Under the pieces are notes generated by a model. The model made no database searches. It was not told where the DNA came from and saw only the letters and a list, made by a program, of their open reading frames with translations. The position numbers were made by a program, and so were the translations under genes. Shown here in pieces: positions 48,512-56,369 of a stretch of DNA of 64,000 nucleotides (position 1 is the stretch's first letter; each line of letters begins with the position of its first letter). Source of the stretch: Sphaerospermopsis sp. SIO1G1 (GTDB taxonomy: Bacteria; Cyanobacteriota; Cyanobacteriia; Cyanobacteriales; Nostocaceae); contig JAAHFX010000002.1 in assembly GCA_010672785.1 (NCBI GenBank), forward strand, positions 124,001 to 188,000, written 5' to 3'.

Positions 48512-49147
48512 CTATAATATCTGTGCTTTAACCCAATTCCTAAAACTACGAATCATAGCTGCTTCACCCACTTCTAAACTTGCAGCCAAAAACTTGGTAA
48601 TCTCTATATTTAAAGGTAAATTTGCAAAAGTAGGAGAACTATTACAAAGTTCATATCTACCATCATATAAATGATAAATTTGCATTACAGGAGAATCATA
48701 ACGCCAAACTTCAGGAACACCTAATGCTAAATAAATGGGTAATTTATCAATGGAAGCACTTGTATAATCAACTTCTATTACTAAATCTGGTGGGGGATCT
48801 TGGGTTAAATCTAAACTTTGTTTATTTCTCATGATTGGTTCATTTTGAATATAGAAACTTGAATCAGGTTCTACACCCTTAGCTAAATCTTCTCGTTTAC
48901 AAGTTAATGAACCTGTACTTTTAACATTCAAATTTAATTCTTCTACTAAAGTGTCAATTAATTTCTCTAGTAGTCTTTTATTATGTTCATGCGGCATTAA
49001 AGGAGTCATGATTTCTAGTTTTCCCTGATCATAAGTAAAACGATTATGGCGATTACTGCCTGTTTCTTTTAAAATGTTTTCAAATGTATGCCAAGAAAGA
49101 TTGTTCAAGATGACATTTTTGGTTTCGTTAGGTGCTAGAGTTACCAT
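48512..49147 (-). CDS. Uma2 family (DUF820) putative endonuclease
   Basis: The 211-residue PD-(D/E)XK-type protein has the Uma2 marks: YDQGKLEIMTPLMPHEHNKR, GVEPDSSFYIQN, PPDLVIEVDYTSASIDKLPIY (Asp-Glu-x-Asp core) and LGVPEVWRYD. The family is strongly expanded in cyanobacteria, with no established role; nuclease activity is predicted from fold. GAGGTG before ATG 49147. Single gene next to the broken antitoxin. Confidence 0.9.
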   Translation of the reverse strand: MVTLAPNETKNVILNNLSWHTFENILKETGSNRHNRFTYDQGKLEIMTPLMPHEHNKRLLEKLIDTLVEELNLNVKSTGSLTCKREDLAKGVEPDSSFYIQNEPIMRNKQSLDLTQDPPPDLVIEVDYTSASIDKLPIYLALGVPEVWRYDSPVMQIYHLYDGRYELCNSSPTFANLPLNIEITKFLAASLEVGEAAMIRSFRNWVKAQIL

Positions 49148-49505
49148 ATAACTTCACCTCTTTTTTAAGTTAGTTACAACAAAAGGGAACAGGGAACAGA
49201 TAATAAACTTTAGTTTTGAGTTTAAAATCAGTCACACAAAAGATATTTTTCGAGATGTGTAACATGAAAAAACAGTGTTATGATTTCAATCTTTATCTTT
49301 TAAAGATGATTTTTTACTATTCCCTCTTGCCTGTTCTTTGTTACCCTTGAATTATTATATCATGCTGTAAATTTAAACCTTATTGATACTTCCCAAGTCT
49401 CACATAAATTATTATTTATTGACAGGATGAAAAAAGAAATGGGATATCTTAATTTACCTTCACTGTGATACGCTATCTGGTTTAGATACTATTGAGGTAA
49501 AAAAG
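49148..49505. other. Intergenic region before ddl
   Basis: 358 bases between divergent genes. TTGACA at 49419-49424 could be a -35 for ddl, but no well-placed -10 was found. Nothing else seen. Confidence 0.4.
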
Positions 49506-50561
49506 ATGTCTAAACTGCGGGTGGGGTTGTTGTTCGGTGGCCGTTCTGGAGAACATGAGGTTTCTATAGTTTCTGCAAGAGCGATCGCTAATGGTTTAAG
49601 TTCAGGTGAAAATAGTCAAAAATACGAAGTCACCCCTTTTTACATCCAAAAAAATGGCATTTGGCAAGCTGGAGAAGTTGCAGAACAGGTTTTAACATCG
49701 GGTTCAGCAACAGAAGATGATTCTACTACTGCAAATTTATGGCAGTTTCCACCCCAAGCGGCAGAAATTGATGTGTGGTTTCCAATTCTGCATGGCCCAA
49801 ATGGGGAAGATGGAACAATTCAGGGTTTATTAACTTTAATGCAAGTTCCCTTTGTGGGTTCTGGGGTGTTAGGTTCAGCGGTGGGAATGGATAAAATTGC
49901 TATGAAAACTGCATTTGCACAAGTGGGAATTCCCCAGGTAAAATATCAAGCAATTACTAGAGATCAGGTATGGTCAAATCCTTGTATATTTCCGAAATTG
50001 TGTGATCAAATTGAGGCAAGTTTAGGTTATCCTTGTTTTGTTAAACCTGCGAATTTAGGTTCATCGGTAGGAATTGCAAAAGTGCGATCGCGTCAAGAAT
50101 TAGAAGCAGCTTTAGATAATGCAGCAACTTATGATAGACGGATAATAGTAGAAGCTGGAGTGGTAGCAAGAGAGGTTGAATGTGCAGTTTTAGGAAATGA
50201 TAATCCTAAAGCTTCGGTGATTGGAGAAATTACTTTTAATAGCGATTTTTATGATTATGAAACCAAGTATACTCAAGGTAAAGCAGATTTATTTATTCCC
50301 GCATCTTTACCAGAAAAAGTTGTGTCAGATATTCAAGAATTGGCAGTAAAAGCATTTTTAGCTGTTGATGCTGGGGGTTTATCCAGAGTTGATTTTTTCT
50401 ATGTTGAAGCTACTGGAGAAATTTTAATTAATGAAATTAATACCTTACCTGGTTTTACATCTACTAGTATGTATCCGCAACTTTGGGAAAAGACAGGAGT
50501 TGAGTTTACAAAGTTAGTAGATCAATTAATTCAATTTGCTTTAGAAAGACATTCTAAATAA
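49506..50561 (+). CDS. ddl: D-alanine--D-alanine ligase
   Basis: Ddl makes the D-Ala-D-Ala dipeptide of peptidoglycan. The 351-residue ATP-grasp enzyme has [70 protein letters not shown] and [20 protein letters not shown] (metal-binding Glu/Asn) with [11 protein letters not shown]. Single gene, convergent with tsaB across a MITE-like element. Confidence 0.96.
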   Translation: MSKLRVGLLFGGRSGEHEVSIVSARAIANGLSSGENSQKYEVTPFYIQKNGIWQAGEVAEQVLTSGSATEDDSTTANLWQFPPQAAEIDVWFPILHGPNGEDGTIQGLLTLMQVPFVGSGVLGSAVGMDKIAMKTAFAQVGIPQVKYQAITRDQVWSNPCIFPKLCDQIEASLGYPCFVKPANLGSSVGIAKVRSRQELEAALDNAATYDRRIIVEAGVVAREVECAVLGNDNPKASVIGEITFNSDFYDYETKYTQGKADLFIPASLPEKVVSDIQELAVKAFLAVDAGGLSRVDFFYVEATGEILINEINTLPGFTSTSMYPQLWEKTGVEFTKLVDQLIQFALERHSK

Positions 50562-50620
50562 ATAGGAGTCTAAGGAGTCAGTGAACAGTTATCAGTGAAC
50601 AGTGAACATTTTTAACTGAT

Positions 50621-50746
50621 ATAGGACTTACGCAACTGGCATATTTCTCTGTTCATAGTAAGCGATTTATCGCTTATTTTTGGCACTAAAGTGCCTACTA
50701 CAGACTGAAATTTAGACTTTCCGTGTTACACTTGCGTAAGTCCTAT
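50621..50746. repeat. MITE-like element between ddl and tsaB
   Basis: Perfect 15-bp terminal inverted repeats (ATAGGACTTACGCAA, at 50621-50635 and complement at 50732-50746) enclose AAGCGATTTATCGCTT and GGCACTAAAGTGCC hairpins. Its position between convergent stop codons suggests it can act as a two-way terminator. Confidence 0.75.
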
Positions 50747-50757
50747 GATAACTGATT

Positions 50758-51402
50758 TTAAACATCTACAGGATGTTGACCATAATAAGGTAAAGCTTCA
50801 GACCAATTTGGTTTTTTCTCTTGTTGATAATCTAAATAAGCTAACTCTAAAATACTATCAACAGTTATAGCTAAATCAGATTTTGCAAAAATTAAATGAT
50901 ATTGAGTTTCCCAAGTATCTAAAACTTCTTGCCATTTTTCAGGTGTAAATACAGTATCTTCTAATAAAGCTACAATTTCCGAATTATCAGCATGAATTTT
51001 ATAAATTCCCCCAAAAACTTTACCCCGTTGTGCTGGCATTTCTACAGCATAAATTGATGGTAATTGAGGATTTTGAATATGTGTAAACCAAGCAAAAGCA
51101 GCTAAGGTAGAAACAGCAAAAACTGGAATTTCTAATTGTTGTCCTAATGTTCTTGCAGTAACTACACCAATACGAGTTCCTGTAAACCCACCAGGGCCTT
51201 TAGCAACAGCAATAAATTCTAAATCTTGCCAAGTTTGGGGTTTGATTAAATCTATTAAATATTGATGAATTAAACTGGATAATTCCCTTCCCAAATTCCA
51301 AATTTGAGAGCGTTTATCCCCGGAAAAATTACTAATGGCTAAACCTAATTCTGGGGTAGTTGTATGTAATGCTAAAGCGTATTTTTTAGAATTGATAGAC
51401 AC
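50758..51402 (-). CDS. tsaB: tRNA threonylcarbamoyladenosine protein TsaB
   Basis: TsaB is the inactive ASKHA paralogue that supports TsaD in t6A synthesis. Motifs: YALALHTTTPELGLAIS, FIAVAKGPGGFTGTRIGVVTARTLGQ and FAVSTLAAFAW, as in the family. There is no ATG at the 5' end; GTG at 51402 (SINSKKYALAL) or TTG at 51417 can start it, and I chose GTG, giving 214 residues. It is in the same biosynthetic complex as tsaE at 39141. Confidence 0.9.
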   Translation of the reverse strand: MSINSKKYALALHTTTPELGLAISNFSGDKRSQIWNLGRELSSLIHQYLIDLIKPQTWQDLEFIAVAKGPGGFTGTRIGVVTARTLGQQLEIPVFAVSTLAAFAWFTHIQNPQLPSIYAVEMPAQRGKVFGGIYKIHADNSEIVALLEDTVFTPEKWQEVLDTWETQYHLIFAKSDLAITVDSILELAYLDYQQEKKPNWSEALPYYGQHPVDV

Positions 51403-51461
51403 TGGATGATTATACAAAATAATTGATTAATCAAAAAATAAATAATCATAATTATACTATA

Positions 51462-51559
51462 ATAAGACTTACGCACAAGATATGGAATAATCGAATTGCC
51501 CCAGGCACAGAGAAGATAGAGGTATGAGGGTTACAAGAGATATTTTGCGTAAGTCCTAT
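51462..51559. repeat. MITE-like element upstream of tsaB
   Basis: ATAAGACTTACGCA and TGCGTAAGTCCTAT inverted ends with one mismatch. The interior (CCCCAGGCACAGAGAAGATA) matches 3104-3188 inverted and a fragment at 41438-41510. Confidence 0.7.
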
Positions 51560-51681
51560 ATAAAATTAAGATCACATTATACCCAGATCCCCGACTTCTG
51601 TGATTAATTCAAAATTTCTGGATAGGATCATAAAAGAAGTCGGGGATCTTATTACTCATTTGCAATGCTTACTGATACACT

Positions 51682-51930
51682 TCAAGTAGGTACTAATTCA
51701 CCTGGCCTTAATTTTGACCATTTACCCATTTCTTGTTTAAAACTCAAACAACCAACAACATCCCATTCCATTTCAATGATGTCATCTTGTGTGCGAATGT
51801 TAACATTAATTGAGGGTTCATTGGGGTCAAAATCGGGATTTTCTGTTAAATGGGGTTGTTGATGTTGTGTTTCTACAGCATTATAAGTTATACAACGGTC
51901 AACATAGTGGCAATTGACGCAAATACACAT
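51682..51930 (-). CDS. ycf34: Ycf34 iron-sulfur protein
   Basis: The 82-residue protein begins MCICVNCHYVDRC (CxCxxC plus Cys), then YNAVETQHQQPHL and MEWDVVGCLSFKQEMGKW, all typical of Ycf34, a cyanobacterial/red-plastid protein reported to bind an Fe-S cluster through the N-terminal Cys and to affect photosynthetic electron transport. A longer frame begins at 51972, but the ATG at 51930 is the family start. Single gene. Confidence 0.93.
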   Translation of the reverse strand: MCICVNCHYVDRCITYNAVETQHQQPHLTENPDFDPNEPSINVNIRTQDDIIEMEWDVVGCLSFKQEMGKWSKLRPGELVPT

Positions 51931-52102
51931 AATATAACCAACTCCGAAAACCTTTATATTAATGTAGCTCAAGCTCCAATATTCAGCATTGGTTGGGAGA
52001 TTGATTTTTATTACAATGTCATTGGGTAGGGGTTGAGCAGTGCTAAACTCTTACATTTAAAAAAAAAGCTGACTGCTGACTGCTAATAGCTGAATGCTGA
52101 TA

Positions 52103-53371
52103 ATGAATAATTTAATCATTGATCGTTTACATCCCCAAAATTGGCCGTTTAGTTTAGAACTACTACCACAACCAGCTTACATGGTGGGTGGTGCGGTGCG
52201 GGATGCAATTTTAGGTAGAAGTCGAGAATATTTGGATTTAGATTTTATTATCCCAGATGATGCGGTCAAAGTTGCACGGACGATCGCTAAACATTATCAA
52301 GCAGGTTTTGTTTTATTAGATGCTGAAAGAAATATTGCTCGTGTAGTCTTTCCCCATGCTACCGCTGATTTCGCACAACAGGAAGGGGAAAGTTTATTCA
52401 CAGATTTACACCGAAGAGATTTTACCATCAATGCGATCGCCTACAATCCCCACACTCAGGAAATTATAGATCCACTCCAAGGTTGTGCAGATATAGAAAC
52501 TGGCATTTTACGGATGATATCACGGCAAAATCTCAAAGATGATCCTTTACGGTTAATGCGTGCTTATCGTCAGGCTGCTCAATTGAATTTTACCATTGAA
52601 CCCTCTACCCAAGATACAATTCGCAATTTAGCGACTGATATTAGTAAAGTTGCATCCGAAAGAATACGGGTAGAAATTGGTTATATTTTAGATATTGATC
52701 AGGGTACAGAGTGGTTAAAGACTGCTTGGGAGGATGGAGTTTTAGAATCTTTTTTTACAAATATAAATAGTAAAAACTTGCAGAAATTAGCAGCAGTTGA
52801 TCAAGCAGCAAGTTTAATTATAGCAAGATGGCCAGAGTTAGAAAAAGAACTACAAACACCTATTAGAGATACCATCAAAACTACCTGGTTAGGAATTGCC
52901 AAACTCGCTTGTTTAGTTCATCCTAACCCAGAATTTGCAGAATCAGAACTCTTGGAAATTACGTACAGTCGAGCGGAAATTCGTGGTGTGACAACAACTT
53001 TGCGAATGTTTGCAGAATTACAAAAAGCTAAGGATATGTCTTTGCGTGAGCAGTATTTTTTATTTCAAAATCTAAGTAATGTATTTTTTGCTACTACTAC
53101 TTTTGCCTTAGCAGATGACATATTAAAAGTAAAAGATAACACTTTAGAAACTTATGAAAATGCAATCAAGCGATATTTAAACCCTCATGATTTGGTAGCG
53201 CACACCTCACCATTGGTAAGTGGTAAAGAGGTGATTTTAAAATTGAATATTCCCGCTTCACCACTAATTGGTAAAATTTTAACTGAAATTGCGATCGCTC
53301 AAGCAGAAGCTAAAATTAGCACAGCAGAAGAAGCGTTAGAATTTGCAAAGAAAGTAATTCGTAATTCGTAA
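52103..53371 (+). CDS. CCA tRNA nucleotidyltransferase / poly(A) polymerase head-domain protein
   Basis: The protein is 422 residues from the ATG at 52103. The class II nucleotidyltransferase head is clear: YMVGGAVRDAILGRSREYLDLDFIIP (GG and D-x-D metal site), FADFAQQEGESLFTDLHRRDFTINAIAY, then DPLRLMRAYRQAAQL and FTIEPSTQDTIRN. It may add CCA, CC or A to tRNA 3' ends. The motif set cannot separate these by eye, and cyanobacteria may use split CC- and A-adding enzymes. A repeat-rich 3' end follows. Confidence 0.87.
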   Translation: MNNLIIDRLHPQNWPFSLELLPQPAYMVGGAVRDAILGRSREYLDLDFIIPDDAVKVARTIAKHYQAGFVLLDAERNIARVVFPHATADFAQQEGESLFTDLHRRDFTINAIAYNPHTQEIIDPLQGCADIETGILRMISRQNLKDDPLRLMRAYRQAAQLNFTIEPSTQDTIRNLATDISKVASERIRVEIGYILDIDQGTEWLKTAWEDGVLESFFTNINSKNLQKLAAVDQAASLIIARWPELEKELQTPIRDTIKTTWLGIAKLACLVHPNPEFAESELLEITYSRAEIRGVTTTLRMFAELQKAKDMSLREQYFLFQNLSNVFFATTTFALADDILKVKDNTLETYENAIKRYLNPHDLVAHTSPLVSGKEVILKLNIPASPLIGKILTEIAIAQAEAKISTAEEALEFAKKVIRNS

Positions 53372-53430
53372 TTCGTAATTCGTAATTACCACCCAATCAC
53401 CAATCACCAATCACCAATCACCAATCACCT
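53364..53430. repeat. Short tandem repeats between convergent genes
   Basis: GTAATTC units (53357-53385) are followed by CACCAATCACC units (53390-53427) and touch the stop codons of both the nucleotidyltransferase and SRPBCC genes. Confidence 0.75.
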
Positions 53431-53893
53431 ATTCCGCGTACTTTGGTAAACAAGCTAACTCTTCTGCAACTCGTTTAAATCTCTTCAACTGTGCTTTCAT
53501 ATCAGATTTTGTCCAGGATGCAGCAAAAGTTTTAAAACCCCAACTCACCATAGGGTTAGGGATTGTAAATTCAAAACGGTTAATTAATAGTGTACCTTTA
53601 GGGAGAGGTTGACATTCCCAGCGATCGCTACCTTGGAAAAAACCCTTAAAACCCCAGACAATTAAACCAGGTTGTCTTTCCAGTACCACCGTATTTAAAG
53701 TAGGTTGAATGACAGGAATTTGAATCATAAACCGACTGCGACTACCTACTTCTGTACACCATACTTTTCCCACAGGTTCACAGCGCAGAACAGGGTTTAA
53801 CCATTGGTGCATTAAAGTTAAATCTGTTAAACATAATTCTACTAATGTAGCAGGAGCATTAATTTTTATTGATTGTTCTAAAACCTGGGGCAT
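53429..53893 (-). CDS. SRPBCC (START-like) family protein
   Basis: The 154-residue protein fits the SRPBCC helix-grip fold: QSIKINAPATLVELCLTDLTLMHQWLNP at the start, SRFMIQIPVIQPTLNTVVLE, WGFKGFFQGSDRWECQP and INRFEFTIPNPMVSWGFKTF with an amphipathic C-terminal helix. Such proteins bind lipids or small hydrophobic ligands. Single gene. The ligand is unknown. Confidence 0.85.
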   Translation of the reverse strand: MPQVLEQSIKINAPATLVELCLTDLTLMHQWLNPVLRCEPVGKVWCTEVGSRSRFMIQIPVIQPTLNTVVLERQPGLIVWGFKGFFQGSDRWECQPLPKGTLLINRFEFTIPNPMVSWGFKTFAASWTKSDMKAQLKRFKRVAEELACLPKYAE

Positions 53894-53969
53894 TTTTGAG
53901 GAATGAATTTATGAATGTGGGTAAAATATATTTTAACTCATGCTGAATACGATCAAGGAAAATGGAAAA

Positions 53970-54380
53970 ATGACCCTTACTTTTAACACAGAATCCTACG
54001 CTGCTTTACTTGCTAAATATCAACCAAAAGTGATCACAACTGAAGCAGAAAATGATCAAGCAATCTCTATTGTAGAGGATTTAGAACATCGTTCCCATCT
54101 TACACCAGAAGAAAAAGCACTATTGGAATTATTAGTAACATTAATTTCCAAGTTTGAGGACGAAAATTATCCCATACCTCAAGGATCACCACATTCTATG
54201 TTACTTCATTTAATGGAAGCGCAAAATGTTACTCCAGAAGATTTATTTAAAGTGCTTGGATCTCCTGATATAGTTTATGAGATGATTAATAATCAGTTAC
54301 CAATTAATAAACATCAAGCTGAAGCTTTAGCCGATTTTTTCCATGTAGATGTGGAACTTTTATTAACTAATCCCCAATGA
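53970..54380 (+). CDS. Orphan HigA-like antitoxin / HTH regulator
   Basis: The 136-residue protein has an N-terminal region (MTLTFNTESYAALLAKYQPK, EDLEHRSHLTPEEKALLELL) and a C-terminal HTH domain (LMEAQNVTPEDLFKVLGSP, NKHQAEALADFFHVDVELLL), the arrangement of HigA-type antitoxins of cyanobacteria. No HigB toxin gene is adjacent; the left neighbour starts 76 bases away on the other strand. The frame also opens at 53940, with the ATG at 53970 preferred. It is either a solitary regulator or a leftover antitoxin. Confidence 0.8.
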   Translation: MTLTFNTESYAALLAKYQPKVITTEAENDQAISIVEDLEHRSHLTPEEKALLELLVTLISKFEDENYPIPQGSPHSMLLHLMEAQNVTPEDLFKVLGSPDIVYEMINNQLPINKHQAEALADFFHVDVELLLTNPQ

Positions 54381-54573
54381 CTAATAAAATAAATAAAGTA
54401 TAAATTAAAGAGATTTGGATAATTTATTTCTTGGAGTTCCCAAAAAGCAGGAATTTGACTCTATTTTCCCACTTAATAAGCAGGGTTAGGGGGTATCTGC
54501 AAGTGCTAAACACCACACGAAAAAAGTTTTTAAAAACCCTCTTAGAGAGTTTTATTTTCATCATTTCACTTTC

Positions 54574-54951
54574 TTACTTTCTCACTGACATTTTAGTTAC
54601 CACCCAACCTAAACCAATAAATAAAAATGTGGCAATAATACTTAAAACCAAAGCAGAATAAAATTGATTCGGTGGATTATTAGGAGAAATAATAGGAATA
54701 GGTTGACTAATAATCTCAATTTTATCAGTGTGTTGAACAACAACACCAGAAACTATTGCACCACCACCAAAACCAATTCCTAATACTTGAATTGTTCTTT
54801 CTAAGGATCGATCTCTTTTAGTTTGTTCGATTTCTACTATACCACGAATGGTTTCAATTAACTGACTGAATAATTCCTGTCCAGGAGTTAAATAATTAAT
54901 GTCAGTTTGAATTTGTTCTTGCCATTTTTGACACTCTTGATTTAAAAACAA
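54574..54951 (-). CDS. C-terminal membrane part of a split coiled-coil protein
   Basis: The frame directly continues the gene at 54952-55989: its first codon (TTG) follows that gene's TAA without a base between. Residues 1-60 are coiled-coil-like (NQECQKWQEQIQTDINYL, GIVEIEQTKRDRSLERTI). Two hydrophobic segments follow (IQVLGIGFGGGAIVSGVVV, FYSALVLSIIATFLFIGLGWVV). I read it as the severed C-terminus and membrane anchor of the upstream gene rather than a gene of its own, unless TAA is read through. Confidence 0.65.
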   Translation of the reverse strand: MFLNQECQKWQEQIQTDINYLTPGQELFSQLIETIRGIVEIEQTKRDRSLERTIQVLGIGFGGGAIVSGVVVQHTDKIEIISQPIPIISPNNPPNQFYSALVLSIIATFLFIGLGWVVTKMSVRK

Positions 54952-55989
54952 TTACCAAAATTGAGGACTGATTTGATTATTAAGTGCTGTAATTTTATTT
55001 AAGCAAATTTGATAATTTTTGATATTTGTCTGAATCGCGGTATTATGGATTTGTAAATCCTGTAAACAGCGTGTATAATCAAAACTTTGTTTAGGAATTT
55101 CTAATAATAATTTCTGTAATTCGGATATTTTAATTTTTGGTTGAGAGATTAAAGTTTGAAATTCCTGAATTCTATCCTCTAAATAACTATAAATTGTTCT
55201 GGCGTTTTGGTAACTTTGACTTGCTTGGTAATTAAGAAACAAGATTTTATGATAACAGCATAATAAATCTCGTAACCAGTTGTAAGCATATCCTAGCAGT
55301 TTTACTGTATCAGTTTGGTGATGATTACTTGGTTTATTTAATTGGATAATAATTTGGCTTTGTGCGACTGGGTTATTTTGATTATTTGGATATGCTTGAT
55401 AAATAAATAGTTCACTATCAAATAAATTCCCTGAATCATTTAAAAAAGTATTAAACCCTGTATTCGCAAGTAAAGAGTTAGCAATTTTTTCTGCTAATAT
55501 TTTACAGTCTGTGGTTGTGTCAACTTCTCCATAAATCCATAAACTTTGTCCTAATGATGCTTGAATTTTATCAGGTAATAAATTATCCGGTTTAAAACCT
55601 TCGATTTCTGATATATTAATATCAATATTATTTGCTGATTCTGGAACAAAGGTTAAATCAACTGAGTAGGTATCGTTGAGTAAAAACGGTTGTAAATTGA
55701 CATTAATTTTTAAACCGTTGGTTGTTGTAAAACTTCCTAAATCTAAATCTTGGGAATTAGTTAACCATTCTGTTTTTCTTCCTACCTCTTTTTGCGGTGC
55801 ATAGTTACCATTGTCATAACAAATTAATTGAGATTTGATATCTTTTAAACTGTTAGCAGGAAAGGAAAAAAAGCCGATATTAACTAAATTATCCCATAAA
55901 AGGCTGGCATCTGCGACAACTTGATCAGGGGTATGTGCAAGAGTGTGTCGCAAATGAAAAGCGTAGAGAGTAAGACTAAAATTCTTCAC
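54952..55989 (-). CDS. CHAT-operon partner protein, truncated by TAA
   Basis: The 345-residue protein is unrecognised. It starts MKNFSLTLYAFHLRHTLAHT and has a strand-rich domain (residues about 1-220: LGSFTTTNGLKINVNLQPF, GQSLWIYGEVDTTTD), then helices (LLGYAYNWLRDLLCCYHKIL, YLEDRIQEFQTLI). It stops at ...NNQISPQFW. The same reading frame continues past the TAA for 125 residues, carrying more coiled coil and two membrane segments, so the ancestral protein was probably about 471 residues and membrane-anchored. It lies 8 bases downstream of the small gene in the CHAT operon. Confidence 0.65.
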   Translation of the reverse strand: MKNFSLTLYAFHLRHTLAHTPDQVVADASLLWDNLVNIGFFSFPANSLKDIKSQLICYDNGNYAPQKEVGRKTEWLTNSQDLDLGSFTTTNGLKINVNLQPFLLNDTYSVDLTFVPESANNIDINISEIEGFKPDNLLPDKIQASLGQSLWIYGEVDTTTDCKILAEKIANSLLANTGFNTFLNDSGNLFDSELFIYQAYPNNQNNPVAQSQIIIQLNKPSNHHQTDTVKLLGYAYNWLRDLLCCYHKILFLNYQASQSYQNARTIYSYLEDRIQEFQTLISQPKIKISELQKLLLEIPKQSFDYTRCLQDLQIHNTAIQTNIKNYQICLNKITALNNQISPQFW

Positions 55990-55997
55990 GGTTATAG

Positions 55998-56366
55998 TTA
56001 TGGTTTTGGTGGGGATTTTTTATCATCAGATAAAGGTGAATTTAATTTTATAGCATTTTGAATTAGTTCTTTAGAAGATTCACTCTGTTGGTTTGCTGGT
56101 GTGGGAGATTTATTACCACCAGGGCCTAAAATTTGACCATCATTATTTAAAGAAGAAGGAAGTTCTTGTCTTTTATTTTTAAAAACCTCATTAATTTGAC
56201 TTCTTGATTTTAACCAATCTCTGATTCCCTTAGATATTTCTTCATCATCATCTGGTAAATTATCTATTAATTCAGTCAGACTTAACCAATCTTCTTGAGA
56301 AAATAAAGCTGGTTCAGATTTAATAACTTTAACAAAAGCTTGAATAGTTTTTTGATAAGCAGACAT
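55998..56366 (-). CDS. Small CHAT-operon protein with helical N-terminus
   Basis: The 122-residue protein has a helical N-terminal 60 residues (KTIQAFVKVIKSEPALFSQE, WLSLTELIDNLPDDDEEI, ISKGIRDWLKSRSQINEVF) and a disordered Pro/Ser/Lys-rich tail (ILGPGGNKSPTPANQQ). It is encoded 3 bases downstream of the TPR-CHAT gene and 8 bases upstream of the partner gene, so the three make a tight operon. The N-terminus could be an adaptor domain of the kind that recruits effectors; I do not recognise a named domain. Confidence 0.7.
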   Translation of the reverse strand: MSAYQKTIQAFVKVIKSEPALFSQEDWLSLTELIDNLPDDDEEISKGIRDWLKSRSQINEVFKNKRQELPSSLNNDGQILGPGGNKSPTPANQQSESSKELIQNAIKLNSPLSDDKKSPPKP

Positions 56367-56369
56367 TCT

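Noticed and set aside
54431..54661. 76-residue plus-strand frame
   Set aside because: It overlaps the membrane part of the CHAT partner in antisense and has no family resemblance.
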